This document shows, one piece after another, positions 55,391-64,000 of a stretch of DNA of 64,000 nt (positions within the stretch are counted from its first letter, which is position 1; every line of letters starts with the position of its first letter). This DNA comes from Symbiodinium microadriaticum (Eukaryota > Sar > Dinophyceae > Suessiales > Symbiodiniaceae), in NCBI GenBank assembly GCA_001939145.1, contig LSRX01000252.1, positions 429,282 to 493,281 of the forward strand, written 5' to 3'. The notes under the pieces were generated by a model. The model saw only the letters and a list, made by a program, of their open reading frames with translations, ran no database searches and was not told the DNA's origin. The position numbers and the translations under genes were made by a program.

Positions 55391-55536
55391 GTTAGCTCGA
55401 GAACCGACTTGCAGCCAGAGACCCCCAACAACAACAACATGATTGCCACAATGGACATCTGTCGAAGATGTTTCGACAAATTCCATATTCCGATTAAGTT
55501 GCTGTGGACCCCTAAGCCATGCTCGGTCTTGAAAAC
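55391..55536 (-). CDS. Unknown protein, second exon
   Basis: Acceptor CCCAAG|GT; donor GCTAAC|GTGAGT. 48 codons: FQDRAWLRGPQQLNRNMEFV then ETSSTDVHCGNHVVVVGGLW. The alternating hydrophobic run VVVVGGLWLQV suggests a beta strand. In phase with the exon at 55605 through a 68-nt intron. Confidence 0.6.
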
Positions 55537-55604
55537 CTTGGGCTTTTGCGAACACTCATCATCTCCATCCTCCTCATGACTATAACCATCATCGCTAACC
55601 TTAC

Positions 55605-55680
55605 CATCTGCAACAGTATTGAAGAAAGTGACAGCCGAGCCTCTAGCATTAGCAACCATAACTTGTGCCCATTCGGCAGC
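55605..55680 (-). CDS. Unknown protein, first exon
   Basis: Acceptor TACAAG|GCT; donor GATG|GTAAGG. 25 codons: AAEWAQVMVANARGSAVTFF then NTVAD. A family B element lies 48 bp upstream in the intron. Family not recognised. Confidence 0.6.
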
Positions 55681-55727
55681 CTTGTATTCCGTGTCGCTAC
55701 TGCCACAAGTTTAGCCTTTAGGCTATT

Positions 55728-55836
55728 ACTTGGAGGTTCATGGGTCGTTATAAGTTATAATGGTTTAAGGTTTAGGGTGTTCGTCCCCAAAGAGGGGTTA
55801 ATGACCGCGCTTATAGCTACCCATGAACCTCCAAGT
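55728..55836. mobile_element. Inverted-repeat element, family B (copy 6)
   Basis: ACTTGGAGGTTCATGGGTCG ... TAGCTACCCATGAACCTCCA AGT, with TA target duplication. The interior includes a TTTAGGG-like word. Confidence 0.92.
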
Positions 55837-55879
55837 AGGGCCGGATCAGGCTCTCGGGCTTTGTGCCTTGCTCCTAAAC

Positions 55880-55955
55880 CCGCTTAGGGCTTAGGGTCTA
55901 GGGTTTAAGGCTTAGGGTCTAGGGCTTAGGGTCTAGGGTTTAGGGTCTAGGGTTC
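55880..55955. repeat. TTAGGGTCTAGGG array
   Basis: Unit (G/C)TTAGGGTCTAGGG repeated about five times. Confidence 0.85.
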
Positions 55956-56036
55956 CTCTAAACCCGAAACGTTAAATCCCAAACTCTAAGACTCGAAGAC
56001 CCCAAACTTTACCTACACCCTGAACTCTACAATCTA

Positions 56037-56136
56037 CCTATAGTCTCCATTGTAGTTCCTTTTTTTGGCTTAACTAAATCTGTATTAAGGATCCGAAAAG
56101 GTAACCCCAAAAAGGAACTACAATAGAGACTATAGG
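56037..56136. mobile_element. Inverted-repeat element, family D (copy 2)
   Basis: CCTATAGTCTCCATTGTAGT then TCCTTTTTT / AAAAAGGAACTACAATAGAG then ACTATAGG; TA on both sides. The most intact family D copy. Confidence 0.95.
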
Positions 56137-56261
56137 TAAACCCAAAAGTCTAAAGGCTACGCCTAAGTGCCCCAGCGTAGTGCATTTGGTTTACAGCGTC
56201 AATATGCTGCAAGAATTCGTTAAAAGAAAACAAAAGCCGGACAGTTTAAGTAAATTGGTAC

Positions 56262-56622
56262 CCGGTGACAAAATCCAGCCCCAAAATGACAAAATCAAGC
56301 GCCAAAAGTTACAAAATCCGGGGTGACGAAATCCAGCTCCATGCGCCCTGACAAAATCCAGCCTCAAGAACGACACCCGGTGACAAAATCCAGGCCCAAA
56401 GTAACAAAATCCAGCCCCAAAGAGACAAAATCCAACCCCAAAGTGACAAAATCCCGCCCCAAAGAGACAAAATCCAACCCCAAAGTGACAAAATCCAGCC
56501 CCAAAGAGACAAAATCCAACCCCAAAGTGACAAATTCGGGCCCAAAGTGACAAAATCCAGGCCCAAAGTGACAACATCCAACCCCAAAGTGACAAAATCC
56601 AGGCCCAAAGAAAAGATTGCAA
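56262..56622. repeat. 21-bp minisatellite
   Basis: About 16 copies of GACAAAATCCAGCCCCAAAGT. Because 21 is a multiple of 3, one minus frame reads repeated WILSLWG; this is a consequence of the period. Confidence 0.95.
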
Positions 56623-57156
56623 ACGTTTTACGGCCAAGAGGCCAGGCGCCCGCAGACACCGATACGAAAATAGAAAAAGTCTATAGGGATTAAGGGCTGA
56701 CCCCATAGAGAAAGAAAGTGCTTCAAAGAGTTTCAAAGTGGAATTGCTCGGGGCGCCAGACTCCGCTGGCGAACTCGAAAATGCTGAACCCTAAATCCCT
56801 AAAACCCTAAGCCCTAACAAGCTGCTGCGAAGAACAGCTGGCCTTCGTCAGGAACGCTGCATGGGAGACCCCCACTGACCTGGGTTGGGGGTTAGGGGTT
56901 TAGGGCTTAGGTGTTTTGCGTTTAGGTGATTGGCACATTCGGAGCTTCTGGCTTAAGATAATTTAATGCTTAGGTGTTTCGGCTTAGGGCTTAGGATTTA
57001 GCGTTTAGCTCTTGACACTTGGTGCTTAAGGCTATTTGGGGGCTTCCGAAAACAGGGGACCCTAAGATAGTACCCTAAATAGTAGGATCCTTATTAAAGT
57101 TACGTGTGCCCCGAAACCCACCTCCCTAACTGCTTTTGAGGTCTATAAATACAGTT

Positions 57157-57259
57157 GCCCAGGTTATAGCTACCCAAAACCCCAAACCCTCTAGTAACCA
57201 TAGCTATAACCCGTTTAGGAGACTTATAACCCCACTTATAGCTACCATGAACCTCCAAG
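57157..57259. mobile_element. Inverted-repeat element, family B (copy 7)
   Basis: Right end CACTTATAGCTACCATGAAC then CTCCAAG, followed by TA. The left end is diverged. Confidence 0.7.
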
Positions 57260-57348
57260 TAAGGGGCCCAACCCTGAACGACAAGCAGAAGCCACAAGGA
57301 AGAGGCCTTAACTTCCCAGCCGCACATGGAAATCAGGAACTCAGCGTA

Positions 57349-57503
57349 CCCAGAGAGGCCAATACCCCTTAATCAGGGAATGTACCCTGCAGGGTTCCTT
57401 AAAGGGATCTATCAGGGAATGAAGGAATATACCTTAAACCATAACATTCTGGCCCCTATAACTTAAGGTGTCTTCCTTAATGAAGGGGTATTGGGCTCCG
57501 TGG
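57349..57503. mobile_element. Inverted-repeat element, family A (copy 6)
   Basis: CCCAGAGAGGCCAATACCCC ... GGGGTATTGGGCTCCGTGGA, flanked by TA on both sides. 155 bp, longer than other copies owing to an internal partial duplication (ATCAGGGAATG). Confidence 0.92.
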
Positions 57504-57504
57504 A

Positions 57505-57580
57505 TAACTGCTGAAGTCGCCCCATGTCACGGGCATCGGCGCTGCCATTCATTCCACGATAGCATTCACCAAGAGGGTCC
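57505..57580 (-). other. Possible coding segment beside a family A element
   Basis: Open minus frame LGECYRGMNGSADARDMGRL then QQL abuts the element. No clear AG|G acceptor. Confidence 0.35.
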
Positions 57581-57874
57581 ATATACACAAAACTTTGATG
57601 GATGATAGTCCTCAACACCATCACGAGGATGGTCTTTTGGGTCCTAACTCCATGATGGCAGTAGATACCTAAACCCTAAACCCCAGACCTTGATAATTTT
57701 GGGCCAATCGAAGGTGCCATCCTGCGGCGAGGCTGCGTAGCCTAAACATGCCGAAACGCCAGGTGCATGCATTGCCATGCATTGCCTGTGGGCAGCCCAA
57801 GCCGCTTCTAAAACCCTCACAGAAAACCTGATAGAACCCTTCTAGGAACGCCCTTATGGGGACGTTTACTAAAC

Positions 57875-58221
57875 AAACCCCCTAAAACCCCAAACCCCAA
57901 AGCCCTAAACCCCTAAACCCTGACCCCTAAACCCCTAAACCCTAAACCCCTAAACCCCTAAACCCTAAACCCCTAAACCCTAAGCCCTAAAGCCCTAAAC
58001 TCCTAAACCCTAACCCCTAACGTCCTAAAGCCCTAAAGCCCTAAACCCCTAAACCCCTAAACCCCTAAAGCCCTATAAAGCCCTAAACCCCTAAACCCCT
58101 AAACACCCACCCTAAACCCCTAAACCCCTAAACCCCCACCCTAAACCCCTAAACCCCTAAACCCTAAACCCCTAAACCCCTAAACCCTAAACCCCTAAAC
58201 CCTAAGCCCTAAAGCCCTAAA
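57875..58221. repeat. CCCCTAAA array running into a gap
   Basis: About 40 units, mainly 8-bp CCCCTAAA with AAAGCCCTA variants. Confidence 0.95.
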
Positions 58222-58469
58222 NNNNNNNNNNNNNNNNNNNNNNNNNNNNNNNNNNNNNNNNNNNNNNNNNNNNNNNNNNNNNNNNNNNNNNNNNNNNNNN
58301 NNNNNNNNNNNNNNNNNNNNNNNNNNNNNNNNNNNNNNNNNNNNNNNNNNNNNNNNNNNNNNNNNNNNNNNNNNNNNNNNNNNNNNNNNNNNNNNNNNNN
58401 NNNNNNNNNNNNNNNNNNNNNNNNNNNNNNNNNNNNNNNNNNNNNNNNNNNNNNNNNNNNNNNNNNNNN
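58222..58469. other. Assembly gap
   Basis: 248 Ns, entered from a telomere-like array. Confidence 1.
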
Positions 58470-58552
58470 CCCCGGGCCCCTGGCATCTGCATCACCGCCT
58501 CTGTGAGGCCCAGGCGCCGGCCGCCAGTGCAACGCCTTGGGAGGCGCTGCTT

Positions 58553-58650
58553 GGGGTTCAGGGTTTAGGGTTTAGGGTTTAGGGTTTAGGGTTTACTTAT
58601 AAACTCTAAACCCTAAACTCTGAAGCCCTAAACCCTAAACTTTAGGGTGT
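58553..58650. repeat. Inverted TTTAGGG / CCCTAAA runs
   Basis: TTTAGGG x6, then CCCTAAA-type units in the opposite orientation. Confidence 0.9.
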
Positions 58651-58892
58651 AGGTCGGGATAGTATGAAAAAATACACTGTCTATTGCTTATCGAGTGTAA
58701 GTACCCATAAAAATTTAAAATGTTACCCAACTACGCCAAAGGTTTGCGTTCCAGGTCTTTGGTTTGACCAAGAGCATGTCGCAGCTTTCGCGGGGCTGCC
58801 TGTCACGTCGCTTTTGGGGTATACACAGTTGAGGGTTTAAGGTTTTAGGTTCCAGAACCTTTTAACTTTTTGCATGCTCCGAATGCTTTTGC

Positions 58893-58991
58893 CTTCCATT
58901 GCTGTGAGACGGCGTGGCTCGGTGGCGAAAATTTCCTCTTTGGGAAGGGCGAGAGGCCAGCGAGTGCGCATGCCATCCCGGTAACATCTGG
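58893..58991 (-). CDS. Unknown protein, candidate exon
   Basis: Open frame RCYRDGMRTRWPLALPKEEI then FATEPRRLTAMEG. An AG|G acceptor at 58935 (AAAGAG|GAA) and a GC donor at 58892 (GGAAG|GCAAAA) define the core EIFATEPRRLTAME. Whether the upstream part is exon is uncertain. Other frames are also open here. Confidence 0.5.
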
Positions 58992-59138
58992 ATAAACGCG
59001 AGGGTTTTAATACTGAAAATGTGTGCTACCGGCAGCACGCTTTGAATCACGGGCTAAGTCTGGCAACATGATGAGTAGTTGCGGACTGGCGCCGAACCGA
59101 AACCTAAGGGACTGGGCAGTTGATGATGGCGATGGCGA

Positions 59139-59288
59139 ATGTCATTCGATGTCAGTGGCAATGATAGCGCTTACGAGCAGAATGATGCTGGTAGTAACCG
59201 TTACCAAGGAGATGAAAATGAAGACGACGCTGGCGACGACGATATCGAGGACGACAAAGAAGAACAGGACAAGCAGGATGACGAGTGA
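59139..59288 (+). other. Small acidic open frame
   Basis: ATG to TGA, 49 codons: MSFDVSGNDSAYEQNDAGSN then RYQGDENEDDAGDDDIEDDK. It looks like an acidic tail, but lies in purine-rich DNA on the strand opposite to neighbouring exons. Confidence 0.3.
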
Positions 59289-59369
59289 CGATAATGAAAA
59301 CGATGACCATGCTGATGTTAATGTTGAATATGTTGTTGGCAATGCTGAAAGTGTTGTTGCTCATACTGA

Positions 59370-59580
59370 TGATGATGGCAGCAGCAACAACAACAGCAGC
59401 AGCAGCAGCAACAGGAACGGGAACGGGAACAGGAAGAGAAAGCAGAACAGCAACAGCAGCAGCAACAGCAACCGCTTGAGTCGCAAGAGCAACAACAACC
59501 CCAACAACAGCAGCAGCAACAGTAACAGAAAGACAGATGGCGGTGACGACATTGATGGTGATGTTGACGACGTCGGTGAC
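59370..59580. repeat. CAG/CAA-rich simple sequence
   Basis: Imperfect CAG/CAA/AAC units. Frames read Gln-, Ser/Asn- or Ala/Thr-rich. Confidence 0.85.
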
Positions 59581-59922
59581 AGCCACTAGGACTTTCTAGC
59601 GATTCCATCATAGCATCTTGCACATGCTCAGGGCCCTCCGGAGTTCACTCCCACAAAAACTGCCAAGTAGGCAAAGCCGACTACAGCGCCGTAGCCGATG
59701 AACTTCAGGGTGGGTGTGATCATGTCCTATGTCGGAAGGTAAAGCTGCGATATTTTCGTCAAGGCTTTCTGGTGCGAGGCTAGGGTTCTGAAAGGATCAA
59801 GTTTTGTGGGAAACCTGTTTTTGCTTATGGGGTTTAGGGTTTAGGCGAGTCTATCTTGGAAGGTTGGTCAAACCAGTTAAGTGATTCCTGAACATCAGAA
59901 GGCAGGGCTCACAGTGTTAATA

Positions 59923-60027
59923 CAGGGGCTCTCTTAGAATTGAATAGGGTTTTGGGGGCCATTATAATACTGTACTTATCATGCAAGGAAAACCCCAAAA
60001 TAGTATTGGTCATTAGTTTGGCCCCTA
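59923..60027. mobile_element. Dispersed element, family F (intact-looking copy)
   Basis: CAGGGGCTCTCTTAGAATTG ... CCCCAAAATAGTATTGGTCA then TTAGTTTGGCCCCTA. Termini are weakly complementary (AGGGGC / GCCCCT). Confidence 0.7.
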
Positions 60028-60059
60028 TGTTCGTGGAAGTTGCCCCGATGAATTCAGTC

Positions 60060-60114
60060 CTTCTCCCCGTCCTCCTCTTTCGGCGGATTTGTGAGCATGC
60101 CCGCATAGTACGAC
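60060..60114 (-). CDS. Candidate exon, unknown
   Basis: Acceptor CATGAG|G; donor GAGAAG|GACTGA (GA type), or a stop two codons later. 18 codons: SYYAGMLTNPPKEEDGEK. Confidence 0.5.
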
Positions 60115-60167
60115 CTCATGGCGGGAACCGAGAGGAGAGCCAGGACTAAAACAGCTGCTATGGGGTC

Positions 60168-60240
60168 AAGAGAGCTGAAACTAACTAGGGTTTAGGGTTT
60201 AGGGTTTAGGGTCTATGGGTTAAAGAGAGCTGAAACTAAC
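60168..60240. repeat. Telomeric run between direct repeats
   Basis: AAGAGAGCTGAAACTAAC at 60168-60185 and again at 60223-60240, enclosing TAGGGTTTAGGGTTTAGGG-type sequence. Confidence 0.95.
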
Positions 60241-60414
60241 GAAAGATTCAGCCTGAGCTCTAGACCCCAAAGACTAGATGCGATCTTACATCCGGAACTG
60301 ATCTCGCAGCTGGGCAGGCACTGCACAACCTCACTTGACATATGCAATCCTAGCGGAAGCGCCTCCTGAATCACAAACTTCGCTCCGCCAAATCTTCAAA
60401 GCCTAAATATCCAA

Positions 60415-60492
60415 CCTTACGGTTTAGGGGTTTAGGGCAGTTTGGGGTTTAGGGTTTAGGAGTTTTAGGGGTTAAGGGGTTTAGGGGTCTGG
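60415..60492. repeat. TTTAGGG-type run
   Basis: Degenerate units. Confidence 0.85.
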
Positions 60493-60553
60493 GATCCTCA
60501 CGGACGCTCGGCCCGGCAGTCAGAGGTCCTACAATGGTCCTACAATCAGACCA

Positions 60554-60686
60554 CTTGGAGGGTCGGGGGACTGAGTGAGTAGTTCTTTTATAGGCTTGTA
60601 TATATCATAACCCCAAATTAGGGCCCCTTTTAGGGTACTTATAAGTCTACTTATTACCCACTTACTAAGTCCCCTGACCCTCCAAG
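60554..60686. mobile_element. Inverted-repeat element, family B (copy 8)
   Basis: CTTGGAGGGTCGGGGGACTG ... AGTCCCCTGACCCTCCAAG with CA on both sides. Termini have diverged together from the family consensus. Confidence 0.85.
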
Positions 60687-60703
60687 CACCAAAGCAGGAC
60701 CAG

Positions 60704-60783
60704 TCACAGAGGCTTCTCCTCAGTCGCAGTCACTTCATCAGACTCCGCTCGCAGCGCTTGCCGCATCGTCCGGCCCAGAGAGG
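60704..60783 (-). CDS. Candidate C-terminal coding segment, unknown
   Basis: Frame SSLGRTMRQALRAESDEVTA then TEEKPL and TGA (60704-60706). Ends 18 bp from the family B element. The upstream splice site is not clear. Confidence 0.45.
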
Positions 60784-60923
60784 AGGCTGGGGCACAAAAC
60801 CCCAGGGAACCTGATCTGCGGTGAGGTCCAAGGAGACGGATTTAGGGTTTAGAGCTTTGTTGTCTTAACTGGGGCCTTGGACCAATCACACCAAAGCCGT
60901 TTCTCACCGCTGGTGATGCTTGC

Positions 60924-60996
60924 CTCAACGAAAAGATAGCAGACTCCAGGCTTTGCTCATGGGGTCCCCAAATACGATCGGAAGCCTCACTGCTGC
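60924..60996 (-). CDS. Candidate exon, unknown
   Basis: Acceptor TCGCAG|GC; donor TTGAG|GCAAGC (GC type). Frame SSEASDRIWGPHEQSLESAI then FSLR. A second frame (AAVRLPIVFGDPMSKAWSLL) is also open. Confidence 0.5.
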
Positions 60997-61003
60997 CTGC
61001 GAA

Positions 61004-61072
61004 GTTCCCCTTCCTGGTGTTTAGGTCCAGTTTAGGGTTCAGGGTTTAGGGTTCCCCTTCCTGGGGTTTAGG
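61004..61072. repeat. Telomeric run between direct repeats
   Basis: GTTCCCCTTCCTGG(T/G)GTTTAGG at 61004-61025 and 61051-61072, with telomere-like units between. Confidence 0.9.
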
Positions 61073-61346
61073 GCAGGGCTTATGGTTGAGTGAGCCTTGC
61101 TGGAAAGGACGTACCGCGAGGAGCAAACTTGAGTCTGCCATAAGCGCAGCTGCCTCATGCTGTTGAGTTATGAAAAAATTCCTCCAAACGTCATGCCCGA
61201 ATACCAACCACATACCCTTAACCATATACCTCGAAACCTAAACCCCTAAACCTTTTCAACCCTAAACCCAAGCCCTATATTGCCACAAACCAAAGTTTAC
61301 TCCTTAAGTGGGAGATCTAAACTTCGCAAAGCCCTAGACTCCCACA

Positions 61347-61530
61347 CTGGAGGCTCATGGGTAGGTATTATAAGTAGGGTTTAGGATTTAGGGTTTAGGG
61401 TTTAGGGTTTAGGGTTTAGGATTTAGGGTTTAGGGTTTAGGGTTTAGGATTTAGGGTATTATCAGTAGGGTAGCTATAGTTAAAACCGATAGGAGGGGAC
61501 TTATAACCCCACTTATAACTACCCATGAAC
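61347..61530. mobile_element. Family B element with an internal telomeric array
   Basis: CTGGAGGCTCATGGGTAGGT at the left and CTTATAACTACCCATGAAC at the right. 61377-61455 inside is a TTTAGGG/TTTAGGA array of about 11 units. Confidence 0.8.
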
Positions 61531-61599
61531 GGTAAAAACCTACCCACCCGCTCAAAGAATTGCAGATCATAACGAAAATTACAGTTATTCGCTGAATAC

Positions 61600-61790
61600 G
61601 GAACCCTACAATCGGAACCGTATAATCGGCACGGAACCTCTGACCTCAAATCGAAACCTTATAATTGGATTCCTATAATCGGAACCCGATTGGCGGACTC
61701 GCAAAATCGGAACCCCATAAGCGGAACCCTAAACGGAACCCTACACTGGGAACCCTACAGGAGCCCTATAATCGGAACCCTGATCGAAGT
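61600..61790. repeat. Degenerate ATAATCGGAACCC repeat
   Basis: The word (A/T)AATCGGAACC recurs about nine times with irregular spacing. No gene seen. Confidence 0.7.
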
Positions 61791-62220
61791 GGAGCTTCGT
61801 GAGTTTGTGGCCTACCTTAATTCATAAAGGCGAGGCTCAAAAAGAGCTGTGCTGGAAGAAGCCCAAGAGCCCCAGCAAGATAAGCAAGATAAGGAGGCCT
61901 CAAAGAACATGCAGTGGGATCTAAAGATTTAGGGTTTACCTGATCTGAACCCCAAGAAACCTACTGTTGCAAGGACTTCTACTATGTAAGGAAATCATAT
62001 TAAGGAGCCCCAAAAAGGTAGGTGGTTGCGTAGGGTTCCGGTAGGGCTTAGGGTTTAGAGTCTAATTAGGGTTTAGGGTTTAAGAGTTTAGGTGTTTCAT
62101 GCTTCGGGGCTTTTGGCGCTTGTTGGGCACTTTGGGGATTTTGGGGTTTCCAGGGACCCAAAACTTTCTGCCTTGACCCTTGCGCTGCTTAGGGTCTTCA
62201 GGACTTTAGGGTGAATGGCA

Positions 62221-62487
62221 TTACAGCAGATACACAAAGAATGAGAGCGACGTGTCGACAACATCGTATTTTAATGCTGCAGGCATGCAATGGCATGGCA
62301 GAGTAGTATTCAAGTAGAAACTTAAATAGTATGTTTGGTACCTTGACTTGCTATGCAAAGGCAGAACCGATTCTGATTCAGCAGACGGCCGGTATTGTAC
62401 TCGTAGCAGATGAACATAAATAGCAGGCCAACGAATACCAGAGAGCATGTACATGAATAGGCTCACAAATTGATACGACGGCAACAA
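62221..62487 (-). other. Open frame, unknown
   Basis: 88 codons, aromatic/aliphatic-rich (YQFVSLFMYMLSGIRWPAIY) with a stop at 62221. No splice signals fitted; length is within chance. Confidence 0.3.
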
Positions 62488-62667
62488 GAGGCCATGCCGA
62501 GAGAGTGCGGGTGCGATAACGTGATCCCGGCCTGCAATCGCAAGTCCTATACTCTAAACTCCAAAGCGAACTTAGCCAAGAACATTTATGATCGATGGGA
62601 ACCTCCTGAAACTCTAAAGAGGGGTAGGATTTAGCACGGGTGCTGGAATTCGGATAACCCTATACGG

Positions 62668-62708
62668 TTAAGTTTAGGGTTTAGGGTTTAGGGTTTAGGG
62701 TTTAAGGC
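62668..62708. repeat. TTTAGGG x5
   Basis: Near-perfect run. Confidence 0.9.
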
Positions 62709-63179
62709 TTAGTGTACTCTAAACCGACCAAGGCCTGGAAGCCGCCCGGCGCAGCTTCGATGGCTTGGGCCCATGGTGCCCAAGAAACTGCTGCGAGTCC
62801 GAGCAAGACGTGCTGCGGCACAGACTGGCTTATCCCCAGAAAGCTAGGAACCCAAAACCACGCAAACAACAACTAGCAACAAGAACACTGAGACTGATTA
62901 GTCATGCCTGTAACATGGCAACAACAACGAAAGTATAAGTCTGGACACAGCTCATTTCCTTGAAGGAGAAGACGTGGATGTCCCACGCTTACCCTTGTAC
63001 ACAGAATCTTCATGTTGACACGTGTCGCCTTGATGTAGACTTCATGGGCAACACAGCCCAAAACCCTCGACCCGAAAACCGACCTAGAACTGAAAGCCCT
63101 AGAATTAGGGTTCAAGAGCCCAGTCCCCAAACCCTGCACTAAACCCTAAACTCTGAAACCTAAACCCAAAACCCTAAGC

Positions 63180-63266
63180 CCAAAATGCATCGATGGAAGA
63201 TCGGATCGCTGGGGCAATGCACGACTGCAGCGAGGATTTCGAGCGCTCCTCAATGAGGGCAGGTAC
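63180..63266 (-). CDS. Unknown protein, candidate exon
   Basis: Acceptor GAACAG|GTA; donor TTTTGG|GCTTAG (GC type). 29 codons, phase 0/0: VPALIEERSKSSLQSCIAPA then IRSSIDAFW. An overlapping plus-strand frame is open but lacks splice support. Confidence 0.55.
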
Positions 63267-63424
63267 CTGTTCGGGTCTGAGGTTTTTTGTGACTTGGGGA
63301 AAATTAACCTATAATGATGTGAGAGCAATAAAGGGATACTATTACAAGTTATTTCCGACTCCTATATTCGTCGGGGTACATGGTACCATGCGCCTTCTGA
63401 AACGCTGCGGGTTGGTCTCTGGTT

Positions 63425-64000
63425 TGGTTTAGGGGTTTAGGGCTTAGGGTTTTAGGGGAGCTTAAGGTTTAATGGGGTTTAAGTGGCAAAAGTAGGGTTT
63501 AAGATGGTTTAAGTGGTTTTTGGGTGTGAGTTTTACAATTTAAGGGTCGAAAACCGAATGAAGCCGAGGACTACAGCTTCGAGATCTTAAGTTCCGCTGT
63601 TCATTTGATAGAGCTCTTGAAGCCCACAACCCTGAAACCCTATAAACCCATGCTAAACCCTGAAACCCTGAAGCCCTAAAAGAACCTGAAACTCTTTAAA
63701 CTCCAATACCGGAAACCCTATGAGACCCTGACACCGCACCAACCCTAAATCCCAAACCCTACCAAACCTAAACCCTAAACCCTAAACCCGGAACCTTAAA
63801 CCCTATAGATCCGCGAGGCCGGAATCCTGGTTGGGTTTAGGGTTTAAAGTTCAAAGTTTAGAGGTTTAAAGTTCAAAGTTTTAGGTTTGGGGTATATAGC
63901 AGGGGCAGCGTGTCAGGTGCAGGGCTTAAGGTTGGAAGTTCGGTGTTTAGTGCGGCTTTGGCTTTGGAGTTGCGGGTTTAGGGCTTAGGGTTTAGGATCG
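63425..64000. repeat. Telomere-like runs to the window end
   Basis: TTTAGGG-type 63428-63500, CCCTAAA-type 63610-63800, TTTAGGG-type 63833-63900 and 63975-64000, all degenerate. Confidence 0.8.

Overview
The window looks like nuclear DNA of a large, repeat-rich protist genome, most probably a dinoflagellate. Three things support this. (1) Arabidopsis-type telomere units (TTTAGGG/CCCTAAA) are scattered through almost every kilobase in both orientations. (2) A multi-exon gene can be rebuilt on the minus strand whose introns begin with GC or GA as often as GT and whose exons almost all follow AG|G. That splice grammar is known from dinoflagellates. (3) Coding sequence is sparse: exons of about 40-250 bp sit in introns of hundreds to thousands of bp filled with microsatellites and small inverted-repeat elements. 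No bacterial-style operon, rRNA, tRNA or CRISPR array was seen. By simple stop-codon arithmetic, open frames of 60-160 codons are expected by chance in this much sequence, so ORF length alone was not used as evidence.

The best gene is a tandem FKBP-type peptidyl-prolyl isomerase, minus strand, about 22.14 kb down to a stop codon at 10.58 kb. Ten exons carry recognisable FKBP sequence in the right order: an upstream inter-domain linker (22.1 kb), domain A (19.86, 19.32, 17.59, 16.98, 16.07 kb), a linker (16.07 to 15.11 kb) and domain B (13.67, 13.03, 11.87, 10.67 kb). Reading phase is kept at every junction I could test, including the GC and GA donors; one short exon between 15.07 and 13.67 kb seems to be missing from my model.

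The same rule (AG|G acceptor, G-T/C/A donor, one open frame with ordinary amino-acid composition) gives about 30 further candidate exons. Nearly all are on the minus strand: 4.6-7.6, 21.7-22.1, 25.0, 27.4, 30.4-30.8, 32.8, 35.2, 37.1-37.3, 40.3-40.8, 42.1, 43.2, 46.0-46.6, 47.9, 50.6, 53.0, 55.4-55.7, 58.9, 60.0-61.0 and 63.2 kb. I do not recognise these proteins apart from zinc-finger-like cysteine pairs near 5.5 and 5.8 kb. One good plus-strand exon (34.4 kb) breaks the pattern.

The non-coding part has three layers. First, at least eight families of short (about 85-190 bp) inverted-repeat elements (families A to J here), several with 2-bp target duplications (TA, TG, TT, CA), often lying next to exon edges like introner elements. 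Second, degenerate interstitial telomeric repeats, several flanked by short direct duplications of unique sequence. Third, long microsatellites and minisatellites, with sequencing gaps at 23057-23919, 44054-45021 and 58222-58469 and single-N joins inside tandem repeats.

The layout by region is: 0-4.5 kb repeats; 4.5-7.6 kb exons of an unknown gene or genes; 8-10.5 kb telomere-like arrays; 10.5-22.2 kb FKBP gene; 22.3-26.5 kb repeats and a gap; 27-43 kb scattered exons among elements and telomere-like arrays; 43.3-45.2 kb microsatellites and a gap; 45.9-64 kb more of the same, with a 218-bp exact duplication at 48.3-48.7 kb that looks like an assembly artefact.
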